Assembly: GCF_001718795.1 (NCBI RefSeq)
Contig: NZ_CP013438.1
Location: 1,798,001-1,862,000 of the forward strand
Origin: Burkholderia latens
Lineage (GTDB): Bacteria > Pseudomonadota > Gammaproteobacteria > Burkholderiales > Burkholderiaceae
Length of the DNA: 64,000 nt
Direction of reading: 5' to 3'
The notes under the pieces: model-generated
Database searches by the model: none
Seen by the model: only the letters and a program-made list of their open reading frames with translations
Told to the model about the DNA's origin: nothing
In this document: positions 17,892-27,956 of the stretch, in pieces
How the letters are laid out: the number at the start of each line of letters is the position of its first letter
How positions within the stretch are numbered: the stretch's first letter is position 1
Made by a program: the position numbers and the translations under genes

Positions 17892-18595
17892 GGCGTCACC
17901 GGTCGCCGCGCGAGGCCGAGCACATTGGGATGAACGCGCACGCCGCTGCGCTCGACCGCATCCAGATTGACGTCGAACGTCACGCGCTCGCCTTCTACGG
18001 TCAGACAAAACATGCTGCCGGCCGTGCAGGACGGATCGTGCTCGTCGATGGTCAGGACCGGATGGCCCGCCAGCGCCGCGCGCACGCGGGTTCGCTCATC
18101 GCTGCCGAGCGCGCCGAGATACACGACGTCGCACTCGCCGCCGAGTGCCGGATCGTCGGCGCGCACACGCCGCGTATCGATCGCCGTCGAACCGGCTTGC
18201 AACGTGTCGGTGAGGCCGCTCGCGTAGCCGGTTCTGCCGGTCACGCACAGACGCAGGCGACCGGACGTGGTCGGCCAGCGCGTGAAACTCACGATGCCGA
18301 GCACGACCTGCCGCACGGCGGAGTCGTGTGACGAAAAGGCTGGGCCGGCGGGATTGGCGGGGGTCGTGGTGCCGGCGAATTGCATCGGCTCGACCGGATC
18401 GCCGGCATCGGCGGGTGCGCCTGCGAGGACGCCGCGGGCGATGCTCAGAACGCAAACGATTGCGACGAACGCGTGACGCAGCGTGGCGGCTCGGCCCTGT
18501 GGGCCGGACGCCTTGCGGGCAGCGATTGCCGCCGCGCACGCTGGCGTCGATGCGACTGCAATACCCGCAGCCGCCGCGCACACGCTCGCGTCCAT
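17888..18595 (-). CDS. yfiR: YfiR-like periplasmic repressor of the diguanylate cyclase
   Basis: A DUF4154/YfiR-family protein, about 235 residues from the ATG at 18595. Diagnostic parts are VRQVVLGIVSFTRWP, the RLRLCVTG strand, and the C-terminal block MFCLTVEGERVTFDVNLDAV followed by NVLGLARRP. Four cysteines (RLCVT, GGECD, DPSC and MFC) match the two disulfide pairs I recall for Pseudomonas YfiR, including the seven-residue spacing of the second pair, so redox control is plausible. The hydrophobic stretch RHAFVAIVCVLSIARGVLAG is the probable signal, preceded by an oddly long n-region of about 47 residues. The true start may therefore be later. I see no strong ribosome site. Confidence 0.8.
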   Translation of the reverse strand: MDASVCAAAAGIAVASTPACAAAIAARKASGPQGRAATLRHAFVAIVCVLSIARGVLAGAPADAGDPVEPMQFAGTTTPANPAGPAFSSHDSAVRQVVLGIVSFTRWPTTSGRLRLCVTGRTGYASGLTDTLQAGSTAIDTRRVRADDPALGGECDVVYLGALGSDERTRVRAALAGHPVLTIDEHDPSCTAGSMFCLTVEGERVTFDVNLDAVERSGVRVHPNVLGLARRPVTP

Positions 18596-19087
18596 GATGA
18601 AGACATTCTGTTGCAGTGGTTCCGGTGCTGCGCCCTGCCAGCCATGCGCGTGCAGCGACCGTATCCCGCGCACAGGTCCTTCAATCTTAGATAAAAATTC
18701 GCATCCCAAACCAGTGGGATACACCCGCGAATAGCGCGGAAAAATCTGCTGAATCGGGAACGCTGCACGTGACGCTGATTCTGCGGCGACGACGTCGATC
18801 GGCGAGCCGGTTGGAAACGTCGATGCGCCAGCGTCATGCATTCGTCGGCGGCGATTTGCCGAATCTACAGCGCGGGCCGTACATCAATGCCGAAACGTGC
18901 GCACGCGGCTGCCCCGACTGACCCAAACGATCCCGATTCGTCGTGCGCGGGCCACCTGCACCATGTCGTCAGCGCATACCCTCTTGGTGCGTCACGCGGC
19001 CGCGAGTATGCTTTCACTTCATACGATCTCCAACCAGGGCGCGCCCGCCGCATCGCGGCCAAGCGCACCGCCAATGGCCACTACCGA
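18596..19087. other. intergenic region between divergent yfiR and the DadA-like gene
   Basis: About 490 bp without a supportable gene. The yfiR frame stays open upstream to 18841 but lacks signal-peptide or domain character there. A short inverted repeat (ATCCCA/TGGGAT, 18703-18720) lies in an AT-richer stretch that probably contains the yfi promoter. I could not define -35 and -10 boxes with confidence. Confidence 0.4.
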
Positions 19088-20329
19088 ATGGACTTCGACG
19101 TAATCGTTCTGGGCGCAGGCATCGTCGGCGTATCCGCCGCGCTGCATCTGCAGGATCGCGGCCGCAAGGTCGCACTGGTCGACCGCGGCGCACCCGGCGA
19201 AGGCACGAGCTTCGGCAACGCGGGCTTGATCGAGCGCTCGTCGATCGAGCCGTATCCGTTTCCGCGCAGCCCGTTCACGCTGATGCGCTATGCGCTGAAC
19301 CGCTCGACCGATCTCTACTGGCACAGCATGTCGCTGCCTGCCTTCGCGCCGTGGCTCGCGCGCTTCTGGTGGGAATCCGCGCCGATGCGCCACGCGGCAG
19401 CATCGCGTGACATGTTGCCGCTGATCGAGCGCTGCATCGTCGAGCACGACGCGCTGATCGCGCGGGCCGGCGCAGGTGAACTGGTGCGCGCAAGCGGCTG
19501 GATGGAAGCGTTCCGCACGCCGGCCGCGTTCGAACGCGCGGTCGCCGATGCCGGGCTCACCGCGCGCCGCCACGGGCTCGGCATCACGCCGCTCGACGCG
19601 TCCGCACTGCGCGCACAGGAACCGAGCCTCGCACCGGGCTTCTGCGGTGCGCTGCACTGGCTCGACCCGAAAAGCGTCGTCGATCCGTCCGCGCTCGTCA
19701 AAGCCTACGCGCAGCTCTTCGTGCAAGGCGGCGGCACGCTGCTCACCGGCGATGCGGCGAGCCTCGACGCGTTGTCGCCCGGGTGGCAAGTCATGACGGA
19801 CGACGGCAACATCGCCGCGCCGTCGGTGGTCGTCGCGCTGGGCCCGTGGTCGGACACGGTATTCGGCAAGTTCGGCTACAAGATCCCGCTGCGCGAGAAG
19901 CGCGGCTATCACATGCACTACGCACCATCCGAACGCGGCACGCCGTCGGCACCGATCGTCGATCGCGAATACGGGTACGTGATCGCACCGATGCGGCGCG
20001 GGTTGCGGCTGACGACCGGCGTCGAAATCGCACGGCGCGGGCTGCCGCCGACGGGCGTGCAGCTCGATCGCGCGGAACGCATCGCGCGCCCGGTGTTCGG
20101 CTTCGGCGCGCGGCTCGATCCGCAGCCGTGGCTGGGTTTCCGGCCGTGCACGCCCGACATGCGGCCGGTGATCGGCCCCGCGCCCGCGCATCGCGGGCTG
20201 TGGTTTTCGTTCGGGCACAACCATCACGGGCTCACGCTCGGTCCTGTGTCCGGCCGCCTGCTCGCGGAAATGATGACCGGCGAGACGCCGTTCACCGACC
20301 CGACGCCCTACCGCGCCGACCGCTTCTGA
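19088..20329 (+). CDS. FAD-dependent oxidoreductase, D-amino acid dehydrogenase (DadA)-like
   Basis: A 413-residue DAO-fold flavoenzyme. The N-terminal FAD-binding motif is VIVLGAGIVGVSAALHL (residues 5-21), followed by ALVDRGAPGEGTSFGNAGLI, typical of DadA-type dehydrogenases. The C-terminal flavin contact WLGFRPCTPDMRPVIGPAP and the FGHNHHGLTLGPVSGRL segment are also present. It oxidises a D-amino acid or related secondary amine and passes electrons to the membrane chain. The start at 19088 is fixed by the FAD motif; the ribosome site is weak. It stands alone and converges with the GntR regulator, so there is no pathway context. Confidence 0.85.
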   Translation: MDFDVIVLGAGIVGVSAALHLQDRGRKVALVDRGAPGEGTSFGNAGLIERSSIEPYPFPRSPFTLMRYALNRSTDLYWHSMSLPAFAPWLARFWWESAPMRHAAASRDMLPLIERCIVEHDALIARAGAGELVRASGWMEAFRTPAAFERAVADAGLTARRHGLGITPLDASALRAQEPSLAPGFCGALHWLDPKSVVDPSALVKAYAQLFVQGGGTLLTGDAASLDALSPGWQVMTDDGNIAAPSVVVALGPWSDTVFGKFGYKIPLREKRGYHMHYAPSERGTPSAPIVDREYGYVIAPMRRGLRLTTGVEIARRGLPPTGVQLDRAERIARPVFGFGARLDPQPWLGFRPCTPDMRPVIGPAPAHRGLWFSFGHNHHGLTLGPVSGRLLAEMMTGETPFTDPTPYRADRF

Positions 20330-20377
20330 TGCGGGATGCGAAACGCCTGAACCGCGCGCGCGTGCGATCGCCCGCGC

Positions 20378-21139
20378 TCAGTCGAGCGCGCGGCCGAAGA
20401 TTTCGATCACTTCGTCGAGGTGTGCGGCCATCGCACGGCGCGCGGCCTCCGGGTCGCGCGCACGGATTGCATCGAGGATCGCCCGGTGCTCGAGTTCCGA
20501 CCGGTGCGGCATGTCGTTCGGCATGTACAGCGACTGCAGCCGCTGGAACATCGGGTCGTACTTGTGCGCGAGCAGCTGCTTGATCATCAGTGCATACGCC
20601 GCGTTGTCGCTCGCTTCCGCGATACGGATATGGAACAGCCGGTCGCCCGGATGGGTGAGCGAGCCGCTGCGATTGTCTTCCTGGTTGCGCAGGAACGCGT
20701 CGTGAATGCCTTCGATCTGCGCGTCCGAGCCGTGCTTCGCGGCAAGCGCCGCGGCTTCCGGCTCGATCAGCCGGCGTGCCTGCAGCAGCGCGAACGGCGG
20801 AATCTCGGTATCGAGGTCGAGTGCGATGCCGAGCTCCGGATCGATCTCGACGATCGAGAACGGTGCGACCTTCGTATCGATCGCCGGCGCAGGTGCGGCG
20901 ATCGCCCCGGGCTGACGCACCTTCACGCCGTCGCCGACGCGTACGCTCACGAGTCCGTTCACCTCCAGCGCGATCAGCGCCTCGCGCACCGACGTGCGCG
21001 ACACGCCGAACCGTTCGGCCAGTTCCCGCTCGGGCGGCAGATAACTGCCCGGCGGGAAATCGCCGGACTCGATCATTGCGCTGAGCTTGTCGGCGATCTG
21101 CTGATACAGGCGGCGGTTCTGAATCGGCTGGATGGACAT
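20378..21139 (-). CDS. GntR/FadR-family regulator, probably of the L-fucose operon
   Basis: A 253-residue regulator. The GntR winged helix is at about residues 8-75, with LPPERELAERFGVSRTSVREALIAL clearly readable in pieces, then VSVRVGDGVKVRQPG. The C-terminal FCD domain has the metal-site residues in ALLQARRLIEPEAAALAA, HPGDRLFHIRIAEAS and HRAILDAIRARDPEAARRAM. FCD regulators usually sense sugar acids or carboxylates such as 2-keto-3-deoxy acids. It lies 77 bp downstream of the fuconolactonase on the same strand, making it the natural regulator of the fucose genes. Confidence 0.88.
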   Translation of the reverse strand: MSIQPIQNRRLYQQIADKLSAMIESGDFPPGSYLPPERELAERFGVSRTSVREALIALEVNGLVSVRVGDGVKVRQPGAIAAPAPAIDTKVAPFSIVEIDPELGIALDLDTEIPPFALLQARRLIEPEAAALAAKHGSDAQIEGIHDAFLRNQEDNRSGSLTHPGDRLFHIRIAEASDNAAYALMIKQLLAHKYDPMFQRLQSLYMPNDMPHRSELEHRAILDAIRARDPEAARRAMAAHLDEVIEIFGRALD

Positions 21140-21216
21140 ACGTTGATACAGGTAAGCGGTTGTGTTGCGGACGGCGCGATGCTCGCATCCGGCGCATCGG
21201 GCCGTTCGCGCCTATT

Positions 21217-22107
21217 TTATCTGCCGGGCCCGGTATCGCCCTGCAACGCATAGCAACGTGCGGCCGTGCCGCCCCACAACGCGTTGCGCTCGGCCGCCGA
21301 CAACCGCGCTTCGGCCCAGCGCTCGACCAGCGACGCCACTTCGTCATACGATGCCGCGAGCAGGCATACGGGCCAGTCCGATCCGAACATCAGCCGCTGC
21401 GGTCCGAACGCGTCGAGCGCCGCGTCGAGGCATTGCTCGATGTGGCGGATATCCGGCCCGCGCAAGCCGCGCCGCCAGTCCGTCTCGGTCACGAGCCCCG
21501 ACAGCTTGCACACGACGTGCGGCAGCGCGCCCAGCTCGCGCAGGCCGGCACGCCAGCGCGCGAGCGCGCTATCGTCGCGGTCGAATTCGGCGAGCGCCGG
21601 CTTGCCCGCATGGTCGAGCACGAGCCAGTGCGCATCGTGCCGCGCACAAAACGCACGCACGTCGCGCAACTGACGCTCGAACACGAGCACGTCGTACACA
21701 TAGCCGTTCGCCTGCAGCCACGCAATACCGCGATTGAACGCGGGATCCGCGACGAATGCGGCGACGTCGGCTTCGTCCTGCAGCTGATGACGAAAGCCGC
21801 GCAGCTTCGGGCTGCGCCATTCGGCGACACGATCGGCCAGCTGGGGTGCACCGAGATCCTCCCAGCCGACCACCGCCGCAATGCGCGCGTCGTCGCGGGC
21901 AAGCTCGAGCAGGAACGCGGTCTCGTCGCGCCCGGCGCGCGCCTGCACCGCGATCGATGCGTCGAGCGCCTGCGCATGCATCTGCGGCCACAGCGCGGCG
22001 GGCAGGTAATCGCGGGCGAGCACGCCCATCCCGGCGCCGATCCACGGATAGTCGGCCGCGCGGTAACGCCAGAAATGCTGATGGGAATCGATACGCACTG
22101 CGCCCAT
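21217..22107 (-). CDS. L-fucono-1,5-lactonase (COG3618 amidohydrolase)
   Basis: A 296-residue TIM-barrel lactonase. Motifs are DSHQHFWRY (about residues 7-15), LVLDHAGKP (about 145-153) and MFGSDWPVCLL (about 238-248), the last supplying the catalytic aspartate. It hydrolyses the lactone made by fucose dehydrogenase to L-fuconate. Enzymes of this type from Burkholderia fucose clusters were assigned this activity, as I recall for B. multivorans. Specificity for L-fucono- over D-arabinono- or L-galactonolactone cannot be read from the sequence and is inferred from the operon. It lies 43 bp downstream of the binding-protein gene. Confidence 0.85.
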   Translation of the reverse strand: MGAVRIDSHQHFWRYRAADYPWIGAGMGVLARDYLPAALWPQMHAQALDASIAVQARAGRDETAFLLELARDDARIAAVVGWEDLGAPQLADRVAEWRSPKLRGFRHQLQDEADVAAFVADPAFNRGIAWLQANGYVYDVLVFERQLRDVRAFCARHDAHWLVLDHAGKPALAEFDRDDSALARWRAGLRELGALPHVVCKLSGLVTETDWRRGLRGPDIRHIEQCLDAALDAFGPQRLMFGSDWPVCLLAASYDEVASLVERWAEARLSAAERNALWGGTAARCYALQGDTGPGR

Positions 22108-22150
22108 GGTGTCCTCGTGTTTCGCCGTCGCTTGCGGCGTCGTGTCACGC

Positions 22151-23092
22151 TCAGTCGTACAACACCGCCTTGATTTTCGGGTCGTCGATATTGGTTTTGT
22201 CGTACCAGTAGAAGCCGGTGTCGATGATCTTCGGCAGCTTCTCGCCCTTGATCGCCTTCACGGCCGCCTCGACCGTCTTGTAGCCGATCCCGACCGGGTT
22301 CTGCGTGATCGCGCCGGCCATCAGCCCGCTGCGGATCGCGTCCTTCTGCTGCTTGCCGGAATCGTAACCGACGATCACGACCTTGCGCTTCATCTCGCGC
22401 ACGCCGTTGACCACGCCGATCGCCGAGCCTTCGTTGGTGCCGAACAAGCCCTTGAGCTTCGGATACGCCTGCAGAATCGACTTCGTCACTTCGGTCGACT
22501 TCAGCTGGTCGCCTTCGCCGTATTGCACGGTCACGACCTGCACCTTCGGGTGCGCCGCTTTCATCCTTTCGAGAAAACCGTCGCGGCGGTCGATGCCGGT
22601 GCGGCTCGTCTGGTCGTGCGCAACCACGGCCACCTCGCCGTCGTCGCCGATCAGCGCGGCGAGCTTGTCCGCGGCGAGCGCGGCGGCGGCCTTGTTGTCG
22701 GTCGCGGCGGTCGTCACCGGGATATCGCTGTCGACGCCGGAGTCGAACGCGATGACCGGGATCTTCTCGGCCTGCGCCTTCTTCAGCAGCGGCAGCGCGG
22801 CCTTGCTGTCGAGCGCCGCGAAGCCGAGTGCGGCGGGCTTCTTCGCAATCGCGGCGGACAGCATGTCGATCTGCTTGTCCACCATCGCCTCTGTCTCGGG
22901 GCCCTCGAACGTCACTTTCACCTTGTAGTCTTTCGCCGCCTGCACCGCGCCGGATTTCACGGCCTGCCAGAACTGATGCTGGAAGCCCTTCGAGATCAGC
23001 GGGATGTAGCTTTCCTGCGCGTGCGCACCGGCCGTCGCTCCGACGGCGAACGTCAGCCCGACGATCGCGTTCAACACCTTGCTCCTGATCAC
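22151..23092 (-). CDS. sugar ABC transporter periplasmic binding protein (L-fucose, inferred)
   Basis: A 313-residue RbsB/Peripla_BP_4-type receptor. The signal peptide ends GATAGAHA, and the mature start is QESYIPLISKGFQHQFWQAV, which has the aromatic residues typical of pentose and hexose receptors. Later features are VIAFDSGVDSDIPVTTAATD and GTNEGSAIGVVNG. The start codon is GTG at 23092 with AAGGAGAC 6 bp upstream. It belongs to the same import system as the permease and ATPase upstream. The cargo is inferred from the downstream fucose enzymes. Confidence 0.88.
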   Translation of the reverse strand: MIRSKVLNAIVGLTFAVGATAGAHAQESYIPLISKGFQHQFWQAVKSGAVQAAKDYKVKVTFEGPETEAMVDKQIDMLSAAIAKKPAALGFAALDSKAALPLLKKAQAEKIPVIAFDSGVDSDIPVTTAATDNKAAAALAADKLAALIGDDGEVAVVAHDQTSRTGIDRRDGFLERMKAAHPKVQVVTVQYGEGDQLKSTEVTKSILQAYPKLKGLFGTNEGSAIGVVNGVREMKRKVVIVGYDSGKQQKDAIRSGLMAGAITQNPVGIGYKTVEAAVKAIKGEKLPKIIDTGFYWYDKTNIDDPKIKAVLYD

Positions 23093-23182
23093 TTCGCGTC
23101 TCCTTGGTTCGTATCGACTGAAATGCCGGCCCGGCCGGCGGTGATGCGCCTGTGTGCCTGTTTTCGTCCGTCCGCGCGCGCG

Positions 23183-24220
23183 TCAGCGCCGGCGCCGGCG
23201 CAGGATGTCCACGTAGACGGCGAGGATGATGATCACGCCCGTCACGACGGTCTGCCACTCCTGCGCGACCGACATGATGCGCAGCCCGTTGGTCAGCACG
23301 CTCATGATGAACGCGCCGATGATGGTGCCGACGATGCTGCCCGCGCCGCCCGACAGCGACGTGCCGCCGATCACGACCGCCGCGATCGCGTCGAGCTCGT
23401 AGCCCTGCCCGAGCGCCGGTTGCGCGGAGTTGAGCCGCGATGCGATCAGCAGCCCGGCGATCCCGCACACCGCGCCGCTGAACGTGTAGACGGCGATCTT
23501 CCACGCATCGACGTTCACGCCGGACAGCCGCAGCGCCTCCTCGTTGCTGCCGAGCGCGAACGTGTAGCGGCCGAAGATCGTGCGGTTCAGCACGATCGAC
23601 GCGCCGAGCGCGACGAGGAACAGGATCAGCACCGCGTTCGGCATCGGCAGCGCGGGAATCAGGGCGCCGATCAGCGAATCCTGCGCGATCGACGTGAAGC
23701 CCGGCGTGTCGTTGAAATAGATCGGCCGCGTGCCCGAGATCACGAGCGACAGCCCCTTGAGCAGCATCATCATCCCGAGCGTCGCGATGAACGGCGGCAC
23801 CTTCATCTTCGCGATCACGAAGCCGGACACGCTGCCCGACAGCGCGCCGAAACACAGCGCGGCCAGGATCCCCAGCGGCAGCGGCATTCCCCACTTCGTC
23901 AGCACGACGCCGGCCATCACAGCGCAAAACGTCATCAGCGTGCCGACGGAGAGATCGATCCCCGACGTGATGATCACGTATGTGCACGCGACGGCCAGCA
24001 CGCCGTTCACCGCGGTGGCCTGCAGGATCGCGACCAGGTTGTCGACTTCGAGAAAGTTCGACGACGCGAAGCCGAAAAACACGATCAGCAGCACGAGGCT
24101 CGCGAACGCGAGCAGCTTCTGCCGCGCGGCCGGATTGAAGAAGCGGGCGCGCAGGCCCGGTGCGCCGGCCGGCGCGTCGCCGGTGGCAAGAGGCGGAACG
24201 CGATGCGTATCGTTGGGCAT
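23183..24220 (-). CDS. sugar ABC transporter permease (RbsC-like)
   Basis: A 345-residue inner-membrane permease of the BPD_transp_2 family with about ten hydrophobic segments. The family signature ITSGIDLSVGTLMTFCAVMA is near residue 85, GRYTFALGSNEEALRLSGVN marks the ATPase-coupling loop, and AVVIGGTSLSGGAGSIVGT is near residue 280. The C-terminus ends in five arginines. It lies between the ATPase gene (26 bp upstream) and the binding-protein gene (90 bp downstream). Confidence 0.92.
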   Translation of the reverse strand: MPNDTHRVPPLATGDAPAGAPGLRARFFNPAARQKLLAFASLVLLIVFFGFASSNFLEVDNLVAILQATAVNGVLAVACTYVIITSGIDLSVGTLMTFCAVMAGVVLTKWGMPLPLGILAALCFGALSGSVSGFVIAKMKVPPFIATLGMMMLLKGLSLVISGTRPIYFNDTPGFTSIAQDSLIGALIPALPMPNAVLILFLVALGASIVLNRTIFGRYTFALGSNEEALRLSGVNVDAWKIAVYTFSGAVCGIAGLLIASRLNSAQPALGQGYELDAIAAVVIGGTSLSGGAGSIVGTIIGAFIMSVLTNGLRIMSVAQEWQTVVTGVIIILAVYVDILRRRRR

Positions 24221-24246
24221 GATCGGTAGGCGTCTGAACAAAACAG

Positions 24247-25794
24247 TCAGGACAATACGGTCGACTCGCGCTGCGTCGCGAGCTGCATGATCTTTTCCTG
24301 CGTGGCGTCGGCCGCGCGCAATTCGCCGGTCACGCGCCCTTCGCACATCACCAGGATCCGGTGGCTCATCCGCAGCACCTCCGGCAATTCGGACGAGATC
24401 ATCACGATCGCCTTGCCTTCGGCGGCGAGCGCATCGAGCAGCTTGTAGATCTCGCTTTTCGCGCCGACGTCGATGCCGCGCGTCGGCTCGTCGAAGAACA
24501 GGATGTCGCAGTCGCGCAGCAGCCACTTCGCGATGACGATCTTCTGCTGGTTGCCGCCGGACAGCAGCCGCGCGGGCTGCGCGACCGACGGCGTGCGGAT
24601 CGCGAGTTGCCGCACGTACGACCGCGCGGCGTCGCGCATCTCGCGCGCATCGACGAACATGCCGCGACGCACGAAGCGCTGCATGCTCGCCAGCGCGATG
24701 TTGTTCTGCACGTCCATTCCGACCGCGAGCCCGAATTGCTTGCGATCTTCCGACAAGTAACCGATCCCGTGCCTGACCGCATCGGCCGGCGTGCGGATCG
24801 TCACGGTCCTGCCGTGCACGCGGATCTCGCCCGCGTCGACCGGATCCGCACCGAACACCGCGCGCGCAACCTCGGTGCGGCCCGCCCCCATCAGCCCCGC
24901 GAAGCCGAGGATCTCGCCGCGCCGCAGCGTGAAGCCGACGTCGCGAATGGCGCGGCCGCGCGACAGCCCTCGCACTTCGAGCGCGATGTCGTTTTTCGTC
25001 GTATCGGGCGGCGTGCGGAACTGCGTATCGAGCTGACGGCCGACCATCATCGCGATGATCGACTCCATCGACGTGCCGGCCATCGGCACGGTCGCGACGT
25101 ACTTGCCGTCGCGCATCACCGTCACGCGATCGGCGATCTGCCGCAACTCGTCCATCTTGTGCGAGATGTAGACGATGCCGACGCCATGCGCGCGCAGGTC
25201 GCGGATGATCCGGAACAACTCGGCGATCTCGGCGTTGTTCAGCGCGGCGGTCGGCTCGTCCATGATCAGCACGCGCGAATCGAACGACAGCGCCTTCGCG
25301 ATCTCGACCATCTGCTGCTTCGCGACCGTCAGCCGGCCGACCCGCGTGCGCGGATCGAGATCGAGCCGCATCCGAGCGAAGATGGCGGCGGCGTCGCGAT
25401 TGAGCTTGTCTTCGTCGACGAACACGCCGAAGCGTCCGCGCGGCTCGCGGCCGATGAAGATGTTTTGCGCGACGCTCAGGTGATTCATCAGGTTCAGTTC
25501 CTGATGGATGATGCCGATCCCGAGCGCCTGTGCCGCGCGCGGATCGGCGATCTCGACCGCGCGGCCGTCCATCCGGATCTCGCCTTCGTCCTTCTGATAA
25601 ACGCCGGCGAGAATTTTCATCAACGTCGATTTGCCGGCGCCGTTCTCGCCCATCAGCGCGTGCACTTCGCCGGCGCGCAGGTCGAACCGGCAATCGTCGA
25701 GCGCCTGCACGCCGGGAAAACGCTTGCTGACGCCGGCCAATGCGATCAACGGCGGTGCGGCAGTATGCAGGTTCCGGTCCGAATCGGGTTGCAT
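24247..25794 (-). CDS. sugar ABC transporter ATPase, two-domain (RbsA-like)
   Basis: A 515-residue protein with two ABC domains, the standard RbsA/MglA length. First domain: Walker [15 protein letters not shown] (about residues 49-62), the signature region [19 protein letters not shown] and Walker [13 protein letters not shown]. The second domain has a degenerate Walker A ([16 protein letters not shown]), signature [16 protein letters not shown] and Walker [13 protein letters not shown], as normal for the class. It energises import with the adjacent permease and receptor. It starts 12 bp after the fucose dehydrogenase stop. Confidence 0.93.
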   Translation of the reverse strand: MQPDSDRNLHTAAPPLIALAGVSKRFPGVQALDDCRFDLRAGEVHALMGENGAGKSTLMKILAGVYQKDEGEIRMDGRAVEIADPRAAQALGIGIIHQELNLMNHLSVAQNIFIGREPRGRFGVFVDEDKLNRDAAAIFARMRLDLDPRTRVGRLTVAKQQMVEIAKALSFDSRVLIMDEPTAALNNAEIAELFRIIRDLRAHGVGIVYISHKMDELRQIADRVTVMRDGKYVATVPMAGTSMESIIAMMVGRQLDTQFRTPPDTTKNDIALEVRGLSRGRAIRDVGFTLRRGEILGFAGLMGAGRTEVARAVFGADPVDAGEIRVHGRTVTIRTPADAVRHGIGYLSEDRKQFGLAVGMDVQNNIALASMQRFVRRGMFVDAREMRDAARSYVRQLAIRTPSVAQPARLLSGGNQQKIVIAKWLLRDCDILFFDEPTRGIDVGAKSEIYKLLDALAAEGKAIVMISSELPEVLRMSHRILVMCEGRVTGELRAADATQEKIMQLATQRESTVLS

Positions 25795-25806
25795 GGCTCG
25801 CCGTCC

Positions 25807-26595
<789 letters not shown>

Positions 26596-26655
26596 TCATT
26601 CATGTTGTCGCCGCGTACGCCGCGCGGTGCATCGCCGTGCCGCGCGCGGCGTGCT

Positions 26656-27933
26656 TCAGCCGCGGAACCGGTACTGCTCGAGCGATTCGGGCTTCATCTC
26701 GATCGAGAATCCGGGCGCCGTCGGCGGCATGTACGCGGCGCCGCGCACGACACAGGGCTCGACGAAATGCTCGTGCAGGTGATCGACGTATTCGGCGACG
26801 CGCCCTTCCTTCGTGCCGGAAATACACACGTAGTCGATCATCGACAGATGCTGCACGTACTCGCACAGCCCGACGCCGCCCGCATGCGGGCACACCGGCA
26901 ACCCGTACTTCGCGGCGAGCAGCAACACCGCGAGGATCTCGTTCACGCCGCCGAGCCGGCATGCGTCGATCTGCACGACGTCGATCGCGCCGCGCTCGAT
27001 GAATTGCTTGAACAGCACGCGGTTCTGGCACATCTCGCCGGTCGCGACCTGCACCGGGCCGATCGCCTCGCGAATCTTCCGATGCCCTTCGACGTCGTCG
27101 GGGCTCGTCGGCTCTTCGATGAACCACGGCTTCGCGAACGACAGCTCGCGCACCCAGTCGATCGCTTCATGCACTTCCCATACCTGGTTCGCATCGATCA
27201 TCAGCTTGCGATCCGGGCCGATCACGTCGCGCGCGATCGTCACGCGGCGGATGTCGTCGTCCAGGTTCGCGCCGACCTTCAGCTTCACGTGCTCGAAACC
27301 GGCGTCCACCGCCTCGCGGCACAACCGGCGCAGCTTGTCGTCGCTGTAGCCGAGCCAGCCGGCCGACGTCGTGTAGCACGGGTAGCCGTCGCGCTCGAGC
27401 GCCGCGATGCGTTCGGCCTTGCCCGGCGCCTGCCGGCGCAGAAGGTCGAGCGCTTCGTCGCGCGTCAGGCAGTCGGTCAGGTAGCGGAAATCGATCGCAC
27501 GCACGATTTCCTCGGGGCTCATGTCGGCGACGAGCCGCCACAACGGCTTGCCGACGGCCTTCGCCCACAAGTCCCACACCGCGTTGACGACGGCGCCCGT
27601 CGCGAGGTGGATCGCGCCCTTGTCCGGGCCGATCCAGCGCAACTGGCTGTCCGACGTCACGTGACGCCAGAACCGGCCCATGTCCTCGCGGATCCAGTCG
27701 AGGTCGAGGCCGACGACGAGATGGCGCATCGCGTCGATCGCCGCGCAGCAGATCTCGTTGCCGCGCCCGATGGTGAACGTGAGCCCGTGACCTTCGAGGC
27801 CGTCGCGGTCGGTTTCGAGCACGACGTACGCGGCCGAATAATCGGGGTCCGGATTCATCGCGTCGGAACCGTCGAGCTGGCGCGAGGTCGGGAAGCGCAC
27901 GTCGAGGACGCGCATGGATCGAATGATTGGCAT
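26656..27933 (-). CDS. L-fuconate dehydratase (enolase superfamily)
   Basis: A 425-residue mandelate-racemase/enolase enzyme that dehydrates L-fuconate to 2-keto-3-deoxy-L-fuconate with Mg2+. Visible catalytic elements are the Lys-x-Lys pair in HVKLKVGANL, metal ligands in LMIDANQVWEV, FIEEPTSPDD and VATGEMCQNR, and the catalytic histidine in VCPHAGGVGLCEYVQH. The N-terminal capping domain is complete and begins MPIIRSMRVLDVRFPTSRQL, which is close to known fuconate dehydratases. There are two ATGs, and I take the first (27933). It lies 23 bp after the FAH-family gene. Confidence 0.9.
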   Translation of the reverse strand: MPIIRSMRVLDVRFPTSRQLDGSDAMNPDPDYSAAYVVLETDRDGLEGHGLTFTIGRGNEICCAAIDAMRHLVVGLDLDWIREDMGRFWRHVTSDSQLRWIGPDKGAIHLATGAVVNAVWDLWAKAVGKPLWRLVADMSPEEIVRAIDFRYLTDCLTRDEALDLLRRQAPGKAERIAALERDGYPCYTTSAGWLGYSDDKLRRLCREAVDAGFEHVKLKVGANLDDDIRRVTIARDVIGPDRKLMIDANQVWEVHEAIDWVRELSFAKPWFIEEPTSPDDVEGHRKIREAIGPVQVATGEMCQNRVLFKQFIERGAIDVVQIDACRLGGVNEILAVLLLAAKYGLPVCPHAGGVGLCEYVQHLSMIDYVCISGTKEGRVAEYVDHLHEHFVEPCVVRGAAYMPPTAPGFSIEMKPESLEQYRFRG

Positions 27934-27956
27934 GACGAATCGTCCGTTGAAGGGAA

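Noticed and set aside
18703..18720. ATCCCA/TGGGAT inverted repeat as an operator for yfiR
   Set aside because: Six-base arms with a six-base spacer are expected by chance in a window of this size, and no regulator is implied.
18596..18841. N-terminal extension of YfiR to 18841
   Set aside because: No signal or domain character and no ribosome site; it would bury the signal peptide more than 100 residues inside.
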